From contig NZ_CP036455.1 in NCBI RefSeq assembly GCF_004323735.1, positions 2,661,101 through 2,725,100 on the forward strand: a DNA stretch of 64,000 nucleotides, given 5' to 3'. The notes under the pieces are model-generated. The model was not told the DNA's origin. It saw nothing but the letters and a program-made list of their open reading frames with translations, and ran no database searches. The DNA comes from Streptomonospora litoralis (GTDB lineage: Bacteria > Actinomycetota > Actinomycetes > Streptosporangiales > Streptosporangiaceae). How positions within the stretch are numbered: the first letter of the stretch is position 1; every line of letters starts with the position of its first letter. Both the position numbers and the translations under genes were made by a program. Positions 1 to 11,443 of the stretch are shown here, in pieces.

Positions 1-387
1 GGCCTGCACGTGGTGGCGCCCATCCGCCCCGAGATCGACGCGGCCCAGGCACGCGACTTCGCCCATGTCATCGCCGAGCTGACCGCGCGCCGCCGCCCCG
101 ACGAGCTGACCACCGTCTTCCGCAAGCGGCGCCGCGGCGAGCGGCTGTTCCTGGACTACCTGCGCAACGGCTACGCCCAGCTGGCGGTCGCGCCCTACTC
201 GGTACGGGCCCTGCCCGGCGCTCCGGTGGCGACCCCGCTTTCATGGGAGGAGCTGGAGCGGGTGGACTCGGCGCGGACGTGGACGGTGCGCACCTTCGGC
301 GACCGCGCCGGTGCCGAGCCCTGGCGCGACATGGCGCGCCACGCCCGATCGCCGCGCCGCGCCATCGAACGCCTGGACGTCGGCTGA
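1..387 (+). CDS. ligD: LigD-type polymerase/primase domain, C-terminal part (partial)
   Basis: The reading frame is open from the first base and begins inside the motif GLHVVAPIRP, which resembles the conserved GLHVYVPI-type segment of the archaeo-eukaryotic primase-like polymerase domain of bacterial LigD. Further on, the RRRGERLFLDYLRNGYAQLAVAPYSVRALPGAPVAT region (read in parts) matches the end of this domain, which fills and primes DNA ends in Ku-dependent non-homologous end joining. The start and the N-terminal catalytic residues lie outside the window. It cannot be told whether this was a stand-alone polymerase, as is common in actinomycetes, or the end of a multidomain ligase. It converges on the next gene with a 52-bp gap. 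Confidence 0.85.
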   Translation, partial: GLHVVAPIRPEIDAAQARDFAHVIAELTARRRPDELTTVFRKRRRGERLFLDYLRNGYAQLAVAPYSVRALPGAPVATPLSWEELERVDSARTWTVRTFGDRAGAEPWRDMARHARSPRRAIERLDVG

Positions 388-439
388 GCCGTCCCTGCCC
401 CGCCGGCGGACCGGTGCCGCCTGGCCGCGCGCCCCCGCG

Positions 440-1714
440 TCAGTCAGCGCCGAAGACATGGGCCGCCAGGAAGTCGTTGGCGAACTTGCCCCGCGGGTCG
501 TAGCGGCGGGCCAGGCCCGCGAAGTCGGCCATGCGGCTGTAGCGGCCGCGCAGCGCACCGGGCTCGGCGGTGAACAGCTTGCCCCAGTGCGGCACCGAAC
601 CCAAGGGAGCCAGGCGTTCCTCGACGCGCGCCAGCACCGGCAGCACGGCGGCCGTGTCGGGCACCAGGGTGAAGTGGAAGCCGACGGTGTCCTGCCGGTA
701 GCTCGGACTCAGCCACAGCTCGTCCGCGGCGATCGTGCGGATCTCGTTGATCTGCAGCACCCGGGCGAGGTCGGCGCGCAGGGGCTCCAGGGCCCGCAGC
801 GCCGCCACGGCGTTCCGGCGCGGCAGCAGGTACTCGGCCTGCAGTTCGTCGCCGTCGCTGCTGGGCGGGGAGCCGGGGCGGAAGTGCGGCAGGCGCTCGG
901 ACCAGGGGCCGGCCACGCCCAGCTGCTCGGTGCAGTGCTCGGCGGCCATCTCTGGCACGGGGTGGCGGGCCGCGCGGGCCGGCCGCGCGCCGAAGAACCC
1001 GGACCCGGTCCCCTCGGGCGCGGGGTCGCCCACGCGGTGCTTGACCCACACCTGGTCGATCACGGGCTCGCGCCAGCGGGTGAACAGGCTGACGCTGTAG
1101 GCCGCGCCGGCGATCGCGTCGAAGTGCTCGGCGGCCGCGTCCAGCTCCAAGCCCTCGTAGACGCGCTGGCTGACGTCGAAGTCGGGCCGCGTGCGCAGCG
1201 TCATCGCGGTCACGACGCCCAGGGCGCCCAGCGCCACCACCATGCCGTCGAACTCGGCGCCGCACTCGGCGCGGCTGAGCGCGACCAGGTCGCCCTCGGC
1301 GGTCACCAGCTCCAGGGCGTCGACGGCGGTGGCGAGGTTGCCGTTGGCGTCGCCGGAGCCGTGGGTGGCGGTCGCGACCGAGCCGGCGACCGAGATGTGC
1401 GGCAGCGAACCGAGGTTGTGCAGCGCGCGCCCGCGCTCCTGCAGCCACTGCGCGAGTTCGGCGTAGCGCACGCCCGCGCCCACCTGGACCGTCTGCGATG
1501 CGGTGTCCAGCTCCATGGTGCGCGGCAGGTCGGCCAGCGAGACCAGATCGCCGGGGGTGTCGGCGACGGTGTTGAAGGAGTGGCCGCTGCCCAGCGCGCG
1601 TGCCCGCTCGGCGCGGGCGACGACGGCCTGCAGCTGGGCGACGGAGGCGGGGCGGTGGACGCGTTCGGCGCCGAAGCCGATGTTCCCCGCCCAGTTCGTG
1701 GTGCGCCGGTTCAC
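440..1714 (-). CDS. FAD-linked sugar-lactone oxidase (D-arabinono-1,4-lactone oxidase-like)
   Basis: The 424-residue protein has a VAO-type FAD domain in its first ~180 residues (ALGSGHSFNTVADT, then VQVGAGVRYAELAQWL and SVAGSVATATHGSG). A C-terminal ALO domain follows, ending RYDPRGKFANDFLAAHVFG. Family members oxidise aldonolactones or sugar alcohols; the substrate cannot be read here. The conserved SGHS motif has His in the place often used for covalent flavin attachment. I chose the GTG at 1714 (VNRRTTNWAGN) because homology begins immediately there. Longer upstream extensions are low-complexity Arg/Ala text. It seems monocistronic. Confidence 0.85.
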   Translation of the reverse strand: MNRRTTNWAGNIGFGAERVHRPASVAQLQAVVARAERARALGSGHSFNTVADTPGDLVSLADLPRTMELDTASQTVQVGAGVRYAELAQWLQERGRALHNLGSLPHISVAGSVATATHGSGDANGNLATAVDALELVTAEGDLVALSRAECGAEFDGMVVALGALGVVTAMTLRTRPDFDVSQRVYEGLELDAAAEHFDAIAGAAYSVSLFTRWREPVIDQVWVKHRVGDPAPEGTGSGFFGARPARAARHPVPEMAAEHCTEQLGVAGPWSERLPHFRPGSPPSSDGDELQAEYLLPRRNAVAALRALEPLRADLARVLQINEIRTIAADELWLSPSYRQDTVGFHFTLVPDTAAVLPVLARVEERLAPLGSVPHWGKLFTAEPGALRGRYSRMADFAGLARRYDPRGKFANDFLAAHVFGAD

Positions 1715-2450
1715 CTGGAGCCCCTTCCCGGGGGTGGAGTAAGCGGGCGTCGGCCGCCCGCCGGGCAGCAACAGGGATACCAGACGCGGTGGTCGACCGG
1801 TCCGGGCGCGTCCCCCTTCCGCGCAGGTCGTGCGGCGGCAGGCGCTTTCCAAGCGCGGCGCGCGCGTGGAAGCGGCGCCGCGCCGGGCGCGAGCGGCTCG
1901 GGCATGTGCCGCCACGCAGCGTGCGGCCGCTGCACGGGATTCGGATCGGCGGTCGGGCCTGGTGGGGCCGGCGGGGGTGTGGCCCCCGTTCGCCCGCCGG
2001 CCCGCCGCCGGTAGGCGCAACGGTTTCCACACCGCGGCGGCGCGCCGCGGCCGGGCCGTGCGTGTCGCCGCCGGTTCGGTGCCGCTAGGCGGCGCAGCCG
2101 CGGCGGCGCGCCCACCGTTGTGCCGGTTCCGGTGCAGGTCGCGAGGGTGTCCGAGTGGGCCGCGGGCGGATCTGCGGCTATGCTTGCGGATGCGCGGTGC
2201 GCCAGCGGCGAAGCTGCCGAAGAGGTTCCGCGACGCGCCGATGGGTGTCGTTGACGCTGTCCATGCGACCGGCTTACCTTCAATGTCGAAGGAACCCGCG
2301 GCGCACCCTTCATGCCCCCTGTCAAACCGCCGTGGGCCGAGAAGCCGGAGGTTCGGCGTGGCGGTTACTAGCGGTGAGCAGCAAACCTCCGCTCTCAGGA
2401 ATACGGCAATACGGCGAGCTGGGGAGCAGGGCCTGCTGTGCGACAAGGAC
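1715..2450. other. 736-bp divergent intergenic region
   Basis: No reading frame here resembles a protein; translations are Arg/Ala-rich shadow text. The only regulatory signal I see is near the right end, a sigma70-like promoter and small inverted repeat listed separately. A second possible hairpin pairs AACCGCC near 2328 with GGCGGTT near 2360, just ahead of the MerR gene. Confidence 0.5.
2251..2292 (+). promoter_or_regulatory. Candidate promoter and operator upstream of the MerR gene
   Basis: TTGACG at 2251-2256 and TACCTT at 2275-2280 are separated by 18 bp, a fair match to a housekeeping promoter. An inverted repeat CCTTC-N6-GAAGG (2277-2292) overlaps the -10 element, as expected for a MerR-type or other repressor site. 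The assignment to the MerR gene, 170 bp downstream, is inference. Confidence 0.4.
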
Positions 2451-2954
2451 GTGGTGGCGCTGCCTATGGACGTCGGTTATCGCGGCCCCACGGCGTGTGC
2501 GGCCGCCGGAATCACCTATCGGCAACTCGACTACTGGGCCCGCACCGGGCTGGTCGGCCCGAGCGTGCGGCCTGAGGACGGCGAACCCCCGCTGTACGAC
2601 TTCCGGGACGTCCTGCTGCTCAAGGTCGTCAAGCGGCTGCTGGACACCGGCATCTCCCTCCAGCAGATCCGCCCGGCGGTGGACCACCTGCGCTACCGCG
2701 GCACCGCCGATCTCGCCCAGGTCACCTTGATGAGCGACGGAGTCAGCGTCTACGAGTGCACCTCGCCCGACGAGGTCGTCGACCTCATGCAGGGCGGCCA
2801 GGGCGTGTTCGGGATCGCCTTGGGCCGGGTGTGGCGCGAGCTCGAAGGCGCCCTCGACGACTTCCCCGGCGAGCGGCTGAACGGCTCGCTCAGCCCGCAG
2901 CCCCGTCCCGCCGACGAGTTGGCACGGCGGCGCCGCGAGCGCAAGACCGGCTGA
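2451..2954 (+). CDS. MerR-family transcriptional regulator
   Basis: About 167 residues. The N-terminal winged helix-turn-helix reads MDVGYRGPTACAAAGITYR then QLDYWARTGLV, the usual tyrosine/tryptophan-rich MerR recognition region. It is followed by a helical segment (LLLKVVKRLLDTGISLQQIR). No cysteine cluster of the metal-sensing type is present. GTG codons at 2451 and 2454 and an ATG at 2466 are all possible starts, and none has an ideal SD. A MerR gene just before gcvP is, from memory, a common arrangement in actinomycetes, so a link to glycine metabolism is plausible but unproven. Confidence 0.88.
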   Translation: MVALPMDVGYRGPTACAAAGITYRQLDYWARTGLVGPSVRPEDGEPPLYDFRDVLLLKVVKRLLDTGISLQQIRPAVDHLRYRGTADLAQVTLMSDGVSVYECTSPDEVVDLMQGGQGVFGIALGRVWRELEGALDDFPGERLNGSLSPQPRPADELARRRRERKTG

Positions 2955-3189
2955 CACCGGAAACCGTGCACGGACCGCCCGGCGACTCCGCAGGCCGCGG
3001 CGGCGTGTGGGCCGCGCCCCCACGCGGCCACTCCACGAACGCGGTCGGATCCAGTAACGTCGGGAGGCGCGCCGGGTTCGATCGCAAGCCGACGGACCCC
3101 GGCGGAGGCGCACGCGTGCGCGCCGTAGATAATGGCCACTCACATCTGAACAGCGAGTCGACACCAACGACGATCCGGCCGTCGATACC
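2955..3189. other. Intergenic leader region upstream of the glycine riboswitch
   Basis: No gene is visible. A possible -10 hexamer TAGATA occurs at 3126-3131, about 60 bp before the riboswitch aptamer. It would put the gcvP transcript start near 3138 and give a leader of roughly 255 nt. No convincing -35 is seen. Confidence 0.45.
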
Positions 3190-3290
3190 ACGCGGGAGAG
3201 ACCCCATCCAACGGGGCGCCGACGGGGCAACACTCCCCAGTAACCTCTCAGGCACCAAGGACCGCGTGGAGGAGGCCACTCTGGAGCGGT
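3190..3290 (+). ncRNA. Glycine riboswitch aptamer
   Basis: The segment contains the signature elements of the glycine aptamer in order: GGGAGAG (3194-3200), CGCCGACGGGGCAA (3217-3230, consensus CGCCGAAGG-GCAA), CTCTCAGG (3245-3252), AAGGACCG (3257-3264) and ACTCTGGAG near 3278-3286. It lies directly upstream of gcvP, which encodes the glycine-cleavage P-protein and is a classical target. Only one aptamer is apparent; I see no second tandem copy before the start codon. It probably turns on gcvP when glycine is abundant. Confidence 0.85.
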
Positions 3291-3340
3291 AGGCGAGACG
3301 TGCCTGCGCCTCGGCCATCGCGGCCGTGAGCGACAGAGGG

Positions 3341-3392
3341 GGAGACCAGACAGGAGCAGCCGCGAAAGCGGCACAGCGACCAGGAGGTCTCC
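3341..3392 (+). promoter_or_regulatory. SD-sequestering hairpin, likely riboswitch expression platform
   Basis: GGAGACC (3341-3347) is perfectly complementary to GGTCTCC (3386-3392), which overlaps the AGGAGG Shine-Dalgarno and abuts the gcvP ATG at 3393. Inside this stem is a second perfect hairpin, GCCGC-GAAA-GCGGC (3359-3372), closed by a GNRA tetraloop. The GAGACC at 3198-3203 inside the aptamer could also pair with the SD arm. This suggests translational control rather than termination. Confidence 0.65.
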
Positions 3393-6299
<2,907 letters not shown>

Positions 6300-6615
6300 C
6301 GCGGCGCGGAGCGCAGCAGCCCGGGGTCGGCGACGGCCGTGCGGACCCGCATACGAGCGGGGCCGGCGGCCGTCGCCGACCCCGGCTCGCCGCCCTGGGA
6401 GTTCACGGAATCCGCGGCGTGATCTACAACGTAAAGGTGAGCGTTTCGGTCGGCGTTTCCGCATCCCCGATCGGTGCGCAGCGCCGCCCCACCCGATTGC
6501 GGACCTCCCGGCCGCGCCTGGCTGTGGGGTCCGCGGCGACGGGCTAGTCTCCCAGTGGAACCGCCGGAGCGGCAGGCGCCGCCCCGCACCGCCCCCCGTG
6601 TGGAAAGCAGCCCTC
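6300..6615. other. 316-bp intergenic region with terminator
   Basis: It contains the long hairpin described separately at 6321-6385. The remainder holds no recognisable gene. The right end must contain the promoter for the TPR gene, but I could not single out convincing hexamers. Confidence 0.5.
6321..6385 (+). terminator. Long perfect hairpin after gcvP
   Basis: A 19-bp perfect stem pairs CCGGGGTCGGCGACGGCCG (6321-6339) with its reverse complement at 6367-6385, around a 27-nt loop. It starts about 20 bp after the gcvP stop. There is no U-tract, which is common for high-GC actinobacterial terminators. Confidence 0.6.
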
Positions 6616-7818
6616 ATGACAGCGTCTGCCGGACCCTCCACCCACGACGCCGCGGGAGACGAGCCCGAGTTCAAGAGCCTGTGCGACCAGGCCCGCGACC
6701 TCGCTGAGAGCGGACACCTCATCCGGGCGGCCCAGGTCTATGAGCGCGTGGTCGAAGGAGGCTCGCGCAGATACCTGCCGCTGGCCGCCCTCGGGCTGGC
6801 CGTGGTCCGCCACGACATGGGTGAGGTGGCCGCGTCGCGGGCCGCGGCACGCACCGCGATCGGCACCGGCCATCCCGAGTTCGCACCCCGCGCCGCCTAC
6901 CACATGGCGCTGTCCTACGAGGGCGAAGGGGACGCCGAGCGGGCCGGCGCCGCGTGGCGCGAGGTGCTGGACTCCGGCAACGACCGCTACGGCCCGGCCG
7001 CCCACTACGGCCTGGCGCGCCTGGCCGAGGAGCGCGGCGATACCGCCTCGGCCCAGGAGCACTGGCAGCGGGCGCTGGAGAGCGGATCGCCCGAGATCGC
7101 CGCCCAGGCCGCCCACGACTACGCCGGCCGGCTGCTGGCCCGCGGACGGTCCGGCGCCGCGGAGTCGGTCGTCCGTCGCGGACTGGAGTCCTCGGAGCAC
7201 GCGGGGCTGCGGCTGCTGCTGGGGGCGGTACACGTCGAGCACGCCATAAGCGCGTTCGGCACGGTGGTGGCCGAGGCGGAGACCGGCGCCGAGCCGGCGG
7301 GGGCCGGCGCCCGGGTGGCGCCCGAGGTCGCCGGCGGCGCCGTGGAACTCCTGGCCCGCCTGCTCGCGGTGCGGGGAGACGCCGAGGCCGCCGAGCGGGT
7401 GTGGACCGACGGACTCGCCCACGGCGACACGGCCACGGCCGACGAGGTACGCACCCGCCTGCGGCGCGGATTCCTCGCACCCGATCCCGACTCGGCCGAG
7501 CAGGAGGACGCGGGCGAGGAGGACACGCAGGGCTGGTGGGAGCCGTACGTGGAGGCGGCGGTGGCCCAGAACAGCGCACCCATGCTGACCGGCGAACTGT
7601 TCGTCGCCCTCAATCAGATGTACACGCACCTGGCCCTGCCGCTGGCCCGGGGCGAGCACGACGCCACAGCCCTGCGCCGCGCCGTCGAGGAGGCCGTGCG
7701 CACGCCCGGCGAATACGTCTGGGGGCGGGCCCTGCACGACGACTTCCGCGAACGGCTGCGCCTGGCGGCGCGCTCGGATGCGCCCGTGCTCCCGGAGGGG
7801 TGGCCGGACCCCGAGTGA
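6616..7818 (+). CDS. TPR-repeat protein
   Basis: The 400-residue soluble protein has repeated helical pairs of the tetratricopeptide type through about residues 15-280 (for example LAESGHLIRAAQVYERVVEGG and AAHYGLARLAEERGDTASAQ). An acidic linker (around EQEDAGEEDTQ) follows, then a C-terminal helical part. No catalytic motif, signal peptide or membrane segment is seen. TPR proteins normally act as protein-binding scaffolds; the partner is unknown. The ATG at 6616 has GGAAAG nine bases upstream. It appears to be transcribed alone or with the hydrolase 62 bp downstream. Confidence 0.75.
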   Translation: MTASAGPSTHDAAGDEPEFKSLCDQARDLAESGHLIRAAQVYERVVEGGSRRYLPLAALGLAVVRHDMGEVAASRAAARTAIGTGHPEFAPRAAYHMALSYEGEGDAERAGAAWREVLDSGNDRYGPAAHYGLARLAEERGDTASAQEHWQRALESGSPEIAAQAAHDYAGRLLARGRSGAAESVVRRGLESSEHAGLRLLLGAVHVEHAISAFGTVVAEAETGAEPAGAGARVAPEVAGGAVELLARLLAVRGDAEAAERVWTDGLAHGDTATADEVRTRLRRGFLAPDPDSAEQEDAGEEDTQGWWEPYVEAAVAQNSAPMLTGELFVALNQMYTHLALPLARGEHDATALRRAVEEAVRTPGEYVWGRALHDDFRERLRLAARSDAPVLPEGWPDPE

Positions 7819-7880
7819 GGCGTGCGCCGCAGCCGCCGCGCGGTGCCGATCACCGCACGGCGGGCCCCTAAGTTGGAGCC

Positions 7881-8486
7881 ATGGAGATCGAGACGCCCCG
7901 CGGGCCCGCGCTCGCCGACATCGAGACGCCCACCGGTGATCCCCGCTACCTGCTGGCCATCACCCACGGGGCGGGCGGCGGGGTGGACGCCCCCGACATC
8001 GCCGCGGTCTGCGGCGCCGCTGTGGAGAACGGCGGCGCCGTCGCGCGCATCACCCAGGCCTACCGCGTCGCGGGCCGAAAGATGCCCGGGTCGGCGACCG
8101 GCCCGCAGGACGAGGCGTGGAAGGCCGTGATCGGCGCCGTCCGCTCCGACGAGCGGGTGGCGGGACTGCCGCTCGTGCTCGCGGGGCGCAGCAACGGCGC
8201 CCGGGTGGCCTGCCGGACGGCGGCCGGACTGGGCGCGGCGGCGGTGGTCTCCCTCGCGTTCCCGCTGCATCCTCCGGGCAAGCCGGAGCGCTCACGCGCG
8301 CAAGAGCTACGCGGGGCCGGCGTGCCAACCCTCGTCGTCAACGGCGACCGCGACCCCTTCGGAGTCCCCGACGCGGCGGACGCGACGTCGCTCGTGGTCC
8401 GCCAAGGTGAACGCCACGACCTGGCCAAGGACGTCGAATCCGTGGCCGCGGTCGTGGCCGAATGGCTCGCCGAGCGCGTGGGCTGA
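7881..8486 (+). CDS. Alpha/beta-hydrolase (Tex30/KANL3-like)
   Basis: The 201-residue protein has the small alpha/beta-hydrolase layout. An oxyanion region THGAGGGVDAPD lies near residue 28, and the nucleophile elbow AGRSNGAR puts Ser at about 104. The acid sits in VNGDRDPFG (about 155-161) and the terminal His in GERHDL (about 179). This pattern, including the R-S-N-G-A elbow, matches the Tex30/KANL3-type hydrolases of bacteria. The substrate is unknown. It ends base-to-base against the convergent DUF5999 gene. Confidence 0.8.
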   Translation: MEIETPRGPALADIETPTGDPRYLLAITHGAGGGVDAPDIAAVCGAAVENGGAVARITQAYRVAGRKMPGSATGPQDEAWKAVIGAVRSDERVAGLPLVLAGRSNGARVACRTAAGLGAAAVVSLAFPLHPPGKPERSRAQELRGAGVPTLVVNGDRDPFGVPDAADATSLVVRQGERHDLAKDVESVAAVVAEWLAERVG

Positions 8487-8684
8487 TCAGGCGACCGCGC
8501 GCACATCGGTGGGGCGGTGCGGGGCGATGACGCCGCCGTTGGGCAGCAGTTCGCCGGTGTCCTCGAAAACCACGACGCCGTTGCACAAAAGGCTCCACCC
8601 CTGCTCGGGATGGCCGGCGATGACGCGGGCCGCTTCGCGGTCCACGTCGTGGAAGGAGGGGCATTCGGGTTGGTGTCGGCACAT
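8487..8684 (-). CDS. DUF5999 family small protein
   Basis: A 65-residue protein with three Cys residues (MCRHQPECPSF and SLLCNGVV) and the strongly conserved segment HPEQGWSLLCNGVVVFEDTG. This family is widespread, small and uncharacterised in Streptomyces and relatives. The spacing of C2, C8 and C34 with nearby His suggests a possible metal site, which is inference. Its stop codon directly adjoins the stop of the convergent hydrolase gene, leaving no room for a terminator. Confidence 0.85.
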   Translation of the reverse strand: MCRHQPECPSFHDVDREAARVIAGHPEQGWSLLCNGVVVFEDTGELLPNGGVIAPHRPTDVRAVA

Positions 8685-8899
8685 CGTGCGCCTCCGGTCG
8701 TCTCAACAACTGCGCACTCGCAGCTTAGTGGCGCGAGTCACAGCGCAACTGGTTTTGTTGGTATTCGACGCCGAAGCGGCCCGCGATGGTCCGGCGCCGC
8801 AACGGATTGTCCGGATCCGGCCGGGTCTCGTTCACTCGGGCGCGTGGCGTGCCCGCGGGAGGGGGCGGGCGACGGCAGGAAGGATCCGACCGGGGTTCT

Positions 8900-9628
8900 T
8901 CAGGCTGCCGCCGCCAGCCGCTCGCGGCACAGCCGGTCCGCGCTGCGGATCGGCTCCGGCAGCCGGTACTGCGGCGCGAGGCGCAGCGCGAGATCCCCGG
9001 CCGAGGGCAGGTCGACGCGGTGGCCGACGGATACGTAGACGGGCTTGACCCCGGCGCGGGTGCGCAGGCAGCGGCCGACGACCTCGCCGCCGTCGACCAG
9101 CGGGGACCAGGAGCCGCGCTCGGCGGCGGGCGGCTGCGCGCTGCCGACGAACGGGGTCTTGCCCACGCCGAGCACGGGGCGGTCCAACGCGAGCCCGACG
9201 TGGCAGGCCAGCCCGAAGCGGCGCGGGTGAGCCACCCCGAAGCCGTCGCAGACGAGAACGTCGGGAGCCGTCTCCAGCCGAGCGACGGCCTCCAGCAGCG
9301 GGGGTGCCTCGCGGAACGCGAACAGCCCGGGCACATAGGGGAAGCGCGGCTGCGCTACGACGGTGGCGGAGTCCACCGTGCGCCAGTCGGGTGCTGCGAG
9401 TACGACGACGGCCGCCGCCAGCACGTCGTCGTCGGCCGAATAGGCCACATCGAGCCCCGCGACCAGGGAGACGGCGTCGGCGTCCAGATGCTCCTCGCGC
9501 ACCAGCGGCGCCAACCGCTGTTGCAGCGCCTCGGCCCGCGCGACATCCCCGGGCCATTCCCCGATGCGCCCCTCGGCCGGTCGAGCCGGCCCACCCTCGG
9601 AGTCGTCCATACCGATCGCGCCGTTCAT
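8900..9628 (-). CDS. nfi: Endonuclease V (deoxyinosine 3'-endonuclease)
   Basis: The 242-residue protein has all endonuclease V hallmarks: LVAGLDVAYS (metal-binding Asp ~60), the wedge motif PYVPGLFAFREAPPLLEA (~98-115, catalytic Glu ~108) and DVLVCDGFGVAHPRRFGLACH (Asp ~128). The enzyme cuts the second phosphodiester bond 3' to deoxyinosine during repair of deaminated adenine. The ATG at 9628 gives an 18-residue longer start than the ATG at 9575-9610 region (MDDSEGG), and either is possible. It appears monocistronic. Confidence 0.93.
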   Translation of the reverse strand: MNGAIGMDDSEGGPARPAEGRIGEWPGDVARAEALQQRLAPLVREEHLDADAVSLVAGLDVAYSADDDVLAAAVVVLAAPDWRTVDSATVVAQPRFPYVPGLFAFREAPPLLEAVARLETAPDVLVCDGFGVAHPRRFGLACHVGLALDRPVLGVGKTPFVGSAQPPAAERGSWSPLVDGGEVVGRCLRTRAGVKPVYVSVGHRVDLPSAGDLALRLAPQYRLPEPIRSADRLCRERLAAAA

Positions 9629-9739
9629 GGCGCCACTCTAGGTCTTCGGCGCCGTACCTGATCCAGGGTCCGCGGTCCGGCCCATGCGTCGGCGCACGAG
9701 GGGAGAGCAAGCGACCGCTCTCCCCGTCCCGGCACCGCC

Positions 9740-11164
9740 TCAGTAGGCACCGCGGCTGCGGCGGGCCGCGGGGCGGGTGCGGCGGCCGGCGCCGGCGAGG
9801 CCGCCGCGTTGGAAGGCGCGGACCAGTTCGCCGCCGAAGCTGACCCCGGCGCCCAGGCCCAGGCCGATCGCCACGGCCTCCGACAGGCTCAGCAGTCCCT
9901 GCACGGGCTGGTTCAGGGTGATCTCCAGCAGTCCCCGGTACAGGATGCTTCCGGGCAGCAGTGGAGCGATCGCCGGAATGACGAAGGGCAGCACGGGGCG
10001 CCGCGTGCGGCGGGCCAGCACGTGGCCGACCACGCCGATGGCCACGGCGCCGGCGGCGGTGCCCAGGATCGGCGGAGCATCCAGCAGACTGCGCACACTC
10101 GCGTAGATCACCCAGATCATCACGCCCATGGCGCCGATCCACGGCAGCATCCGCGGCGGGACCGTCAGCGACACGGCGAACGTCATGGCGATGCCCGCCG
10201 ACCCGATCAGCACCGGCAGACCCAGGTCGGTGCCCAGCGTGGGCAGGTCCTCCAAGTTGACGCCCACGCCCAGCCGCACGGCGGTGTAGGCGACCGCACC
10301 GACACCGGCGATGATCGCGCCGAGCGTGAGGAAGACCTCCAGCAGCCGCGCCGAGGCCGAGACGTAGCTGCCGCTGATGCCCTCCTGCAGGCTCGCCACC
10401 AGCGGCCGCCCGGGCAGCAGCGCCATGATGTTGCCGGTGATGACCGCACCCGCCTGCAGCGCCAGTTGCATCTGGTCGCTGGCCCACAGCAGCAGCACCC
10501 CGATCGAGGAGGCCACCACCGTCGCCGCGGTCATCTGGTAGAACTCGGCCACCCCGCGCCGGGCCAGGAACGCCGATGTGCGGTCGCCCAGCACGGTCGC
10601 CAGGAACGCGGCGGCGGCCACGAGCAGCTGGCCGCCGACCATCAGGGAGGCGCTGGAGGCGATCAGCCCGAACCCGGTGACGATGAGCCAGTTGGGGTAG
10701 GGCGGGTGCGCCCGCTTGATGGCCCGCAGCCGCGCGATGGCGCCCTCCAGCTCCACCGCCCCCAGGGCCGCGTCCTGCACCAGGGCGTGCAGCTCGTTGA
10801 CGCGGAAGTAGTCCAGGGTGCGCCGGCGCACCACCCGCTCGCCGGTGACCGGCGGGTGGTCGCCGCCGGGGTGGGTGGAGAGCGTGATGGCGGTGAAGGT
10901 GACCGAGACCTCCGAGCGCGGCAGCTCGAAGGCCACCGACAGGCTCAGCATCGACTCGCTGACGACCTCGGTGCTCTCGCCGCTGGCCAGGAGCAGCTCG
11001 CCCACGCGCAGCACGAGATCCAGCGCGCGCGGATCGGGCAGCTCGACGCCCTCGTCGAAGAGGTCGGAGTGCATCTCCGCCTCGCGCGCCGCCCGCCAAT
11101 CCCGCAATCGGCTCAGCAGGCTGGTCTCGTTCAGCGAGGCGGGAAACTGGGGGTCCTGGGCCAT
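9740..11164 (-). CDS. Threonine/serine exporter, ThrE family
   Basis: The 474-residue protein joins the N-terminal ThrE domain (LVLRVGELLLASGESTEVVSES through five predicted helices) to the C-terminal ThrE2 domain in one chain, like Corynebacterium ThrE (about 489 aa). It should sit in the cytoplasmic membrane with about ten helices and export threonine or serine by proton antiport. Visible membrane segments include WLIVTGFGLIASSASLMV and VVASSIGVLLLWA. The ATG at 11164 follows an AAGGAGG with a long spacer of about 15 bases. The upstream ATG at 11299 would add 45 non-conserved residues. Confidence 0.87.
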   Translation of the reverse strand: MAQDPQFPASLNETSLLSRLRDWRAAREAEMHSDLFDEGVELPDPRALDLVLRVGELLLASGESTEVVSESMLSLSVAFELPRSEVSVTFTAITLSTHPGGDHPPVTGERVVRRRTLDYFRVNELHALVQDAALGAVELEGAIARLRAIKRAHPPYPNWLIVTGFGLIASSASLMVGGQLLVAAAAFLATVLGDRTSAFLARRGVAEFYQMTAATVVASSIGVLLLWASDQMQLALQAGAVITGNIMALLPGRPLVASLQEGISGSYVSASARLLEVFLTLGAIIAGVGAVAYTAVRLGVGVNLEDLPTLGTDLGLPVLIGSAGIAMTFAVSLTVPPRMLPWIGAMGVMIWVIYASVRSLLDAPPILGTAAGAVAIGVVGHVLARRTRRPVLPFVIPAIAPLLPGSILYRGLLEITLNQPVQGLLSLSEAVAIGLGLGAGVSFGGELVRAFQRGGLAGAGRRTRPAARRSRGAY

Positions 11165-11443
11165 GGCCGGTTCTCGATTCCTCCTTCGAGCCTGGAAGCG
11201 GCGGTCGGCTCCGCCCGCAGAGCGCGACCACGGGTGAGACGCCCGGTCTGCGGGGGCGGTTGGCGGTGCGCCCGAACCGGATGCGGTGAGGTCGGTCACC
11301 GCCCATGGTCGCAGGTCGCGGGGATGATCGGGAGGATGCGGGCGGTGTCGTCCACGCCCCGCAGGGTGGGCGCTTCCGCCCCCGGGCGCAGCCCGTCCGG
11401 CGGCCGGCTGCGCGCGTGCATCGGCGGGGCATTCGGGCGGATG

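Noticed and set aside
3290-3345. A second tandem glycine aptamer
   Set aside because: The region lacks the conserved GCCGAAGG and CTCTCAGG blocks; only the expression-platform stem is visible.
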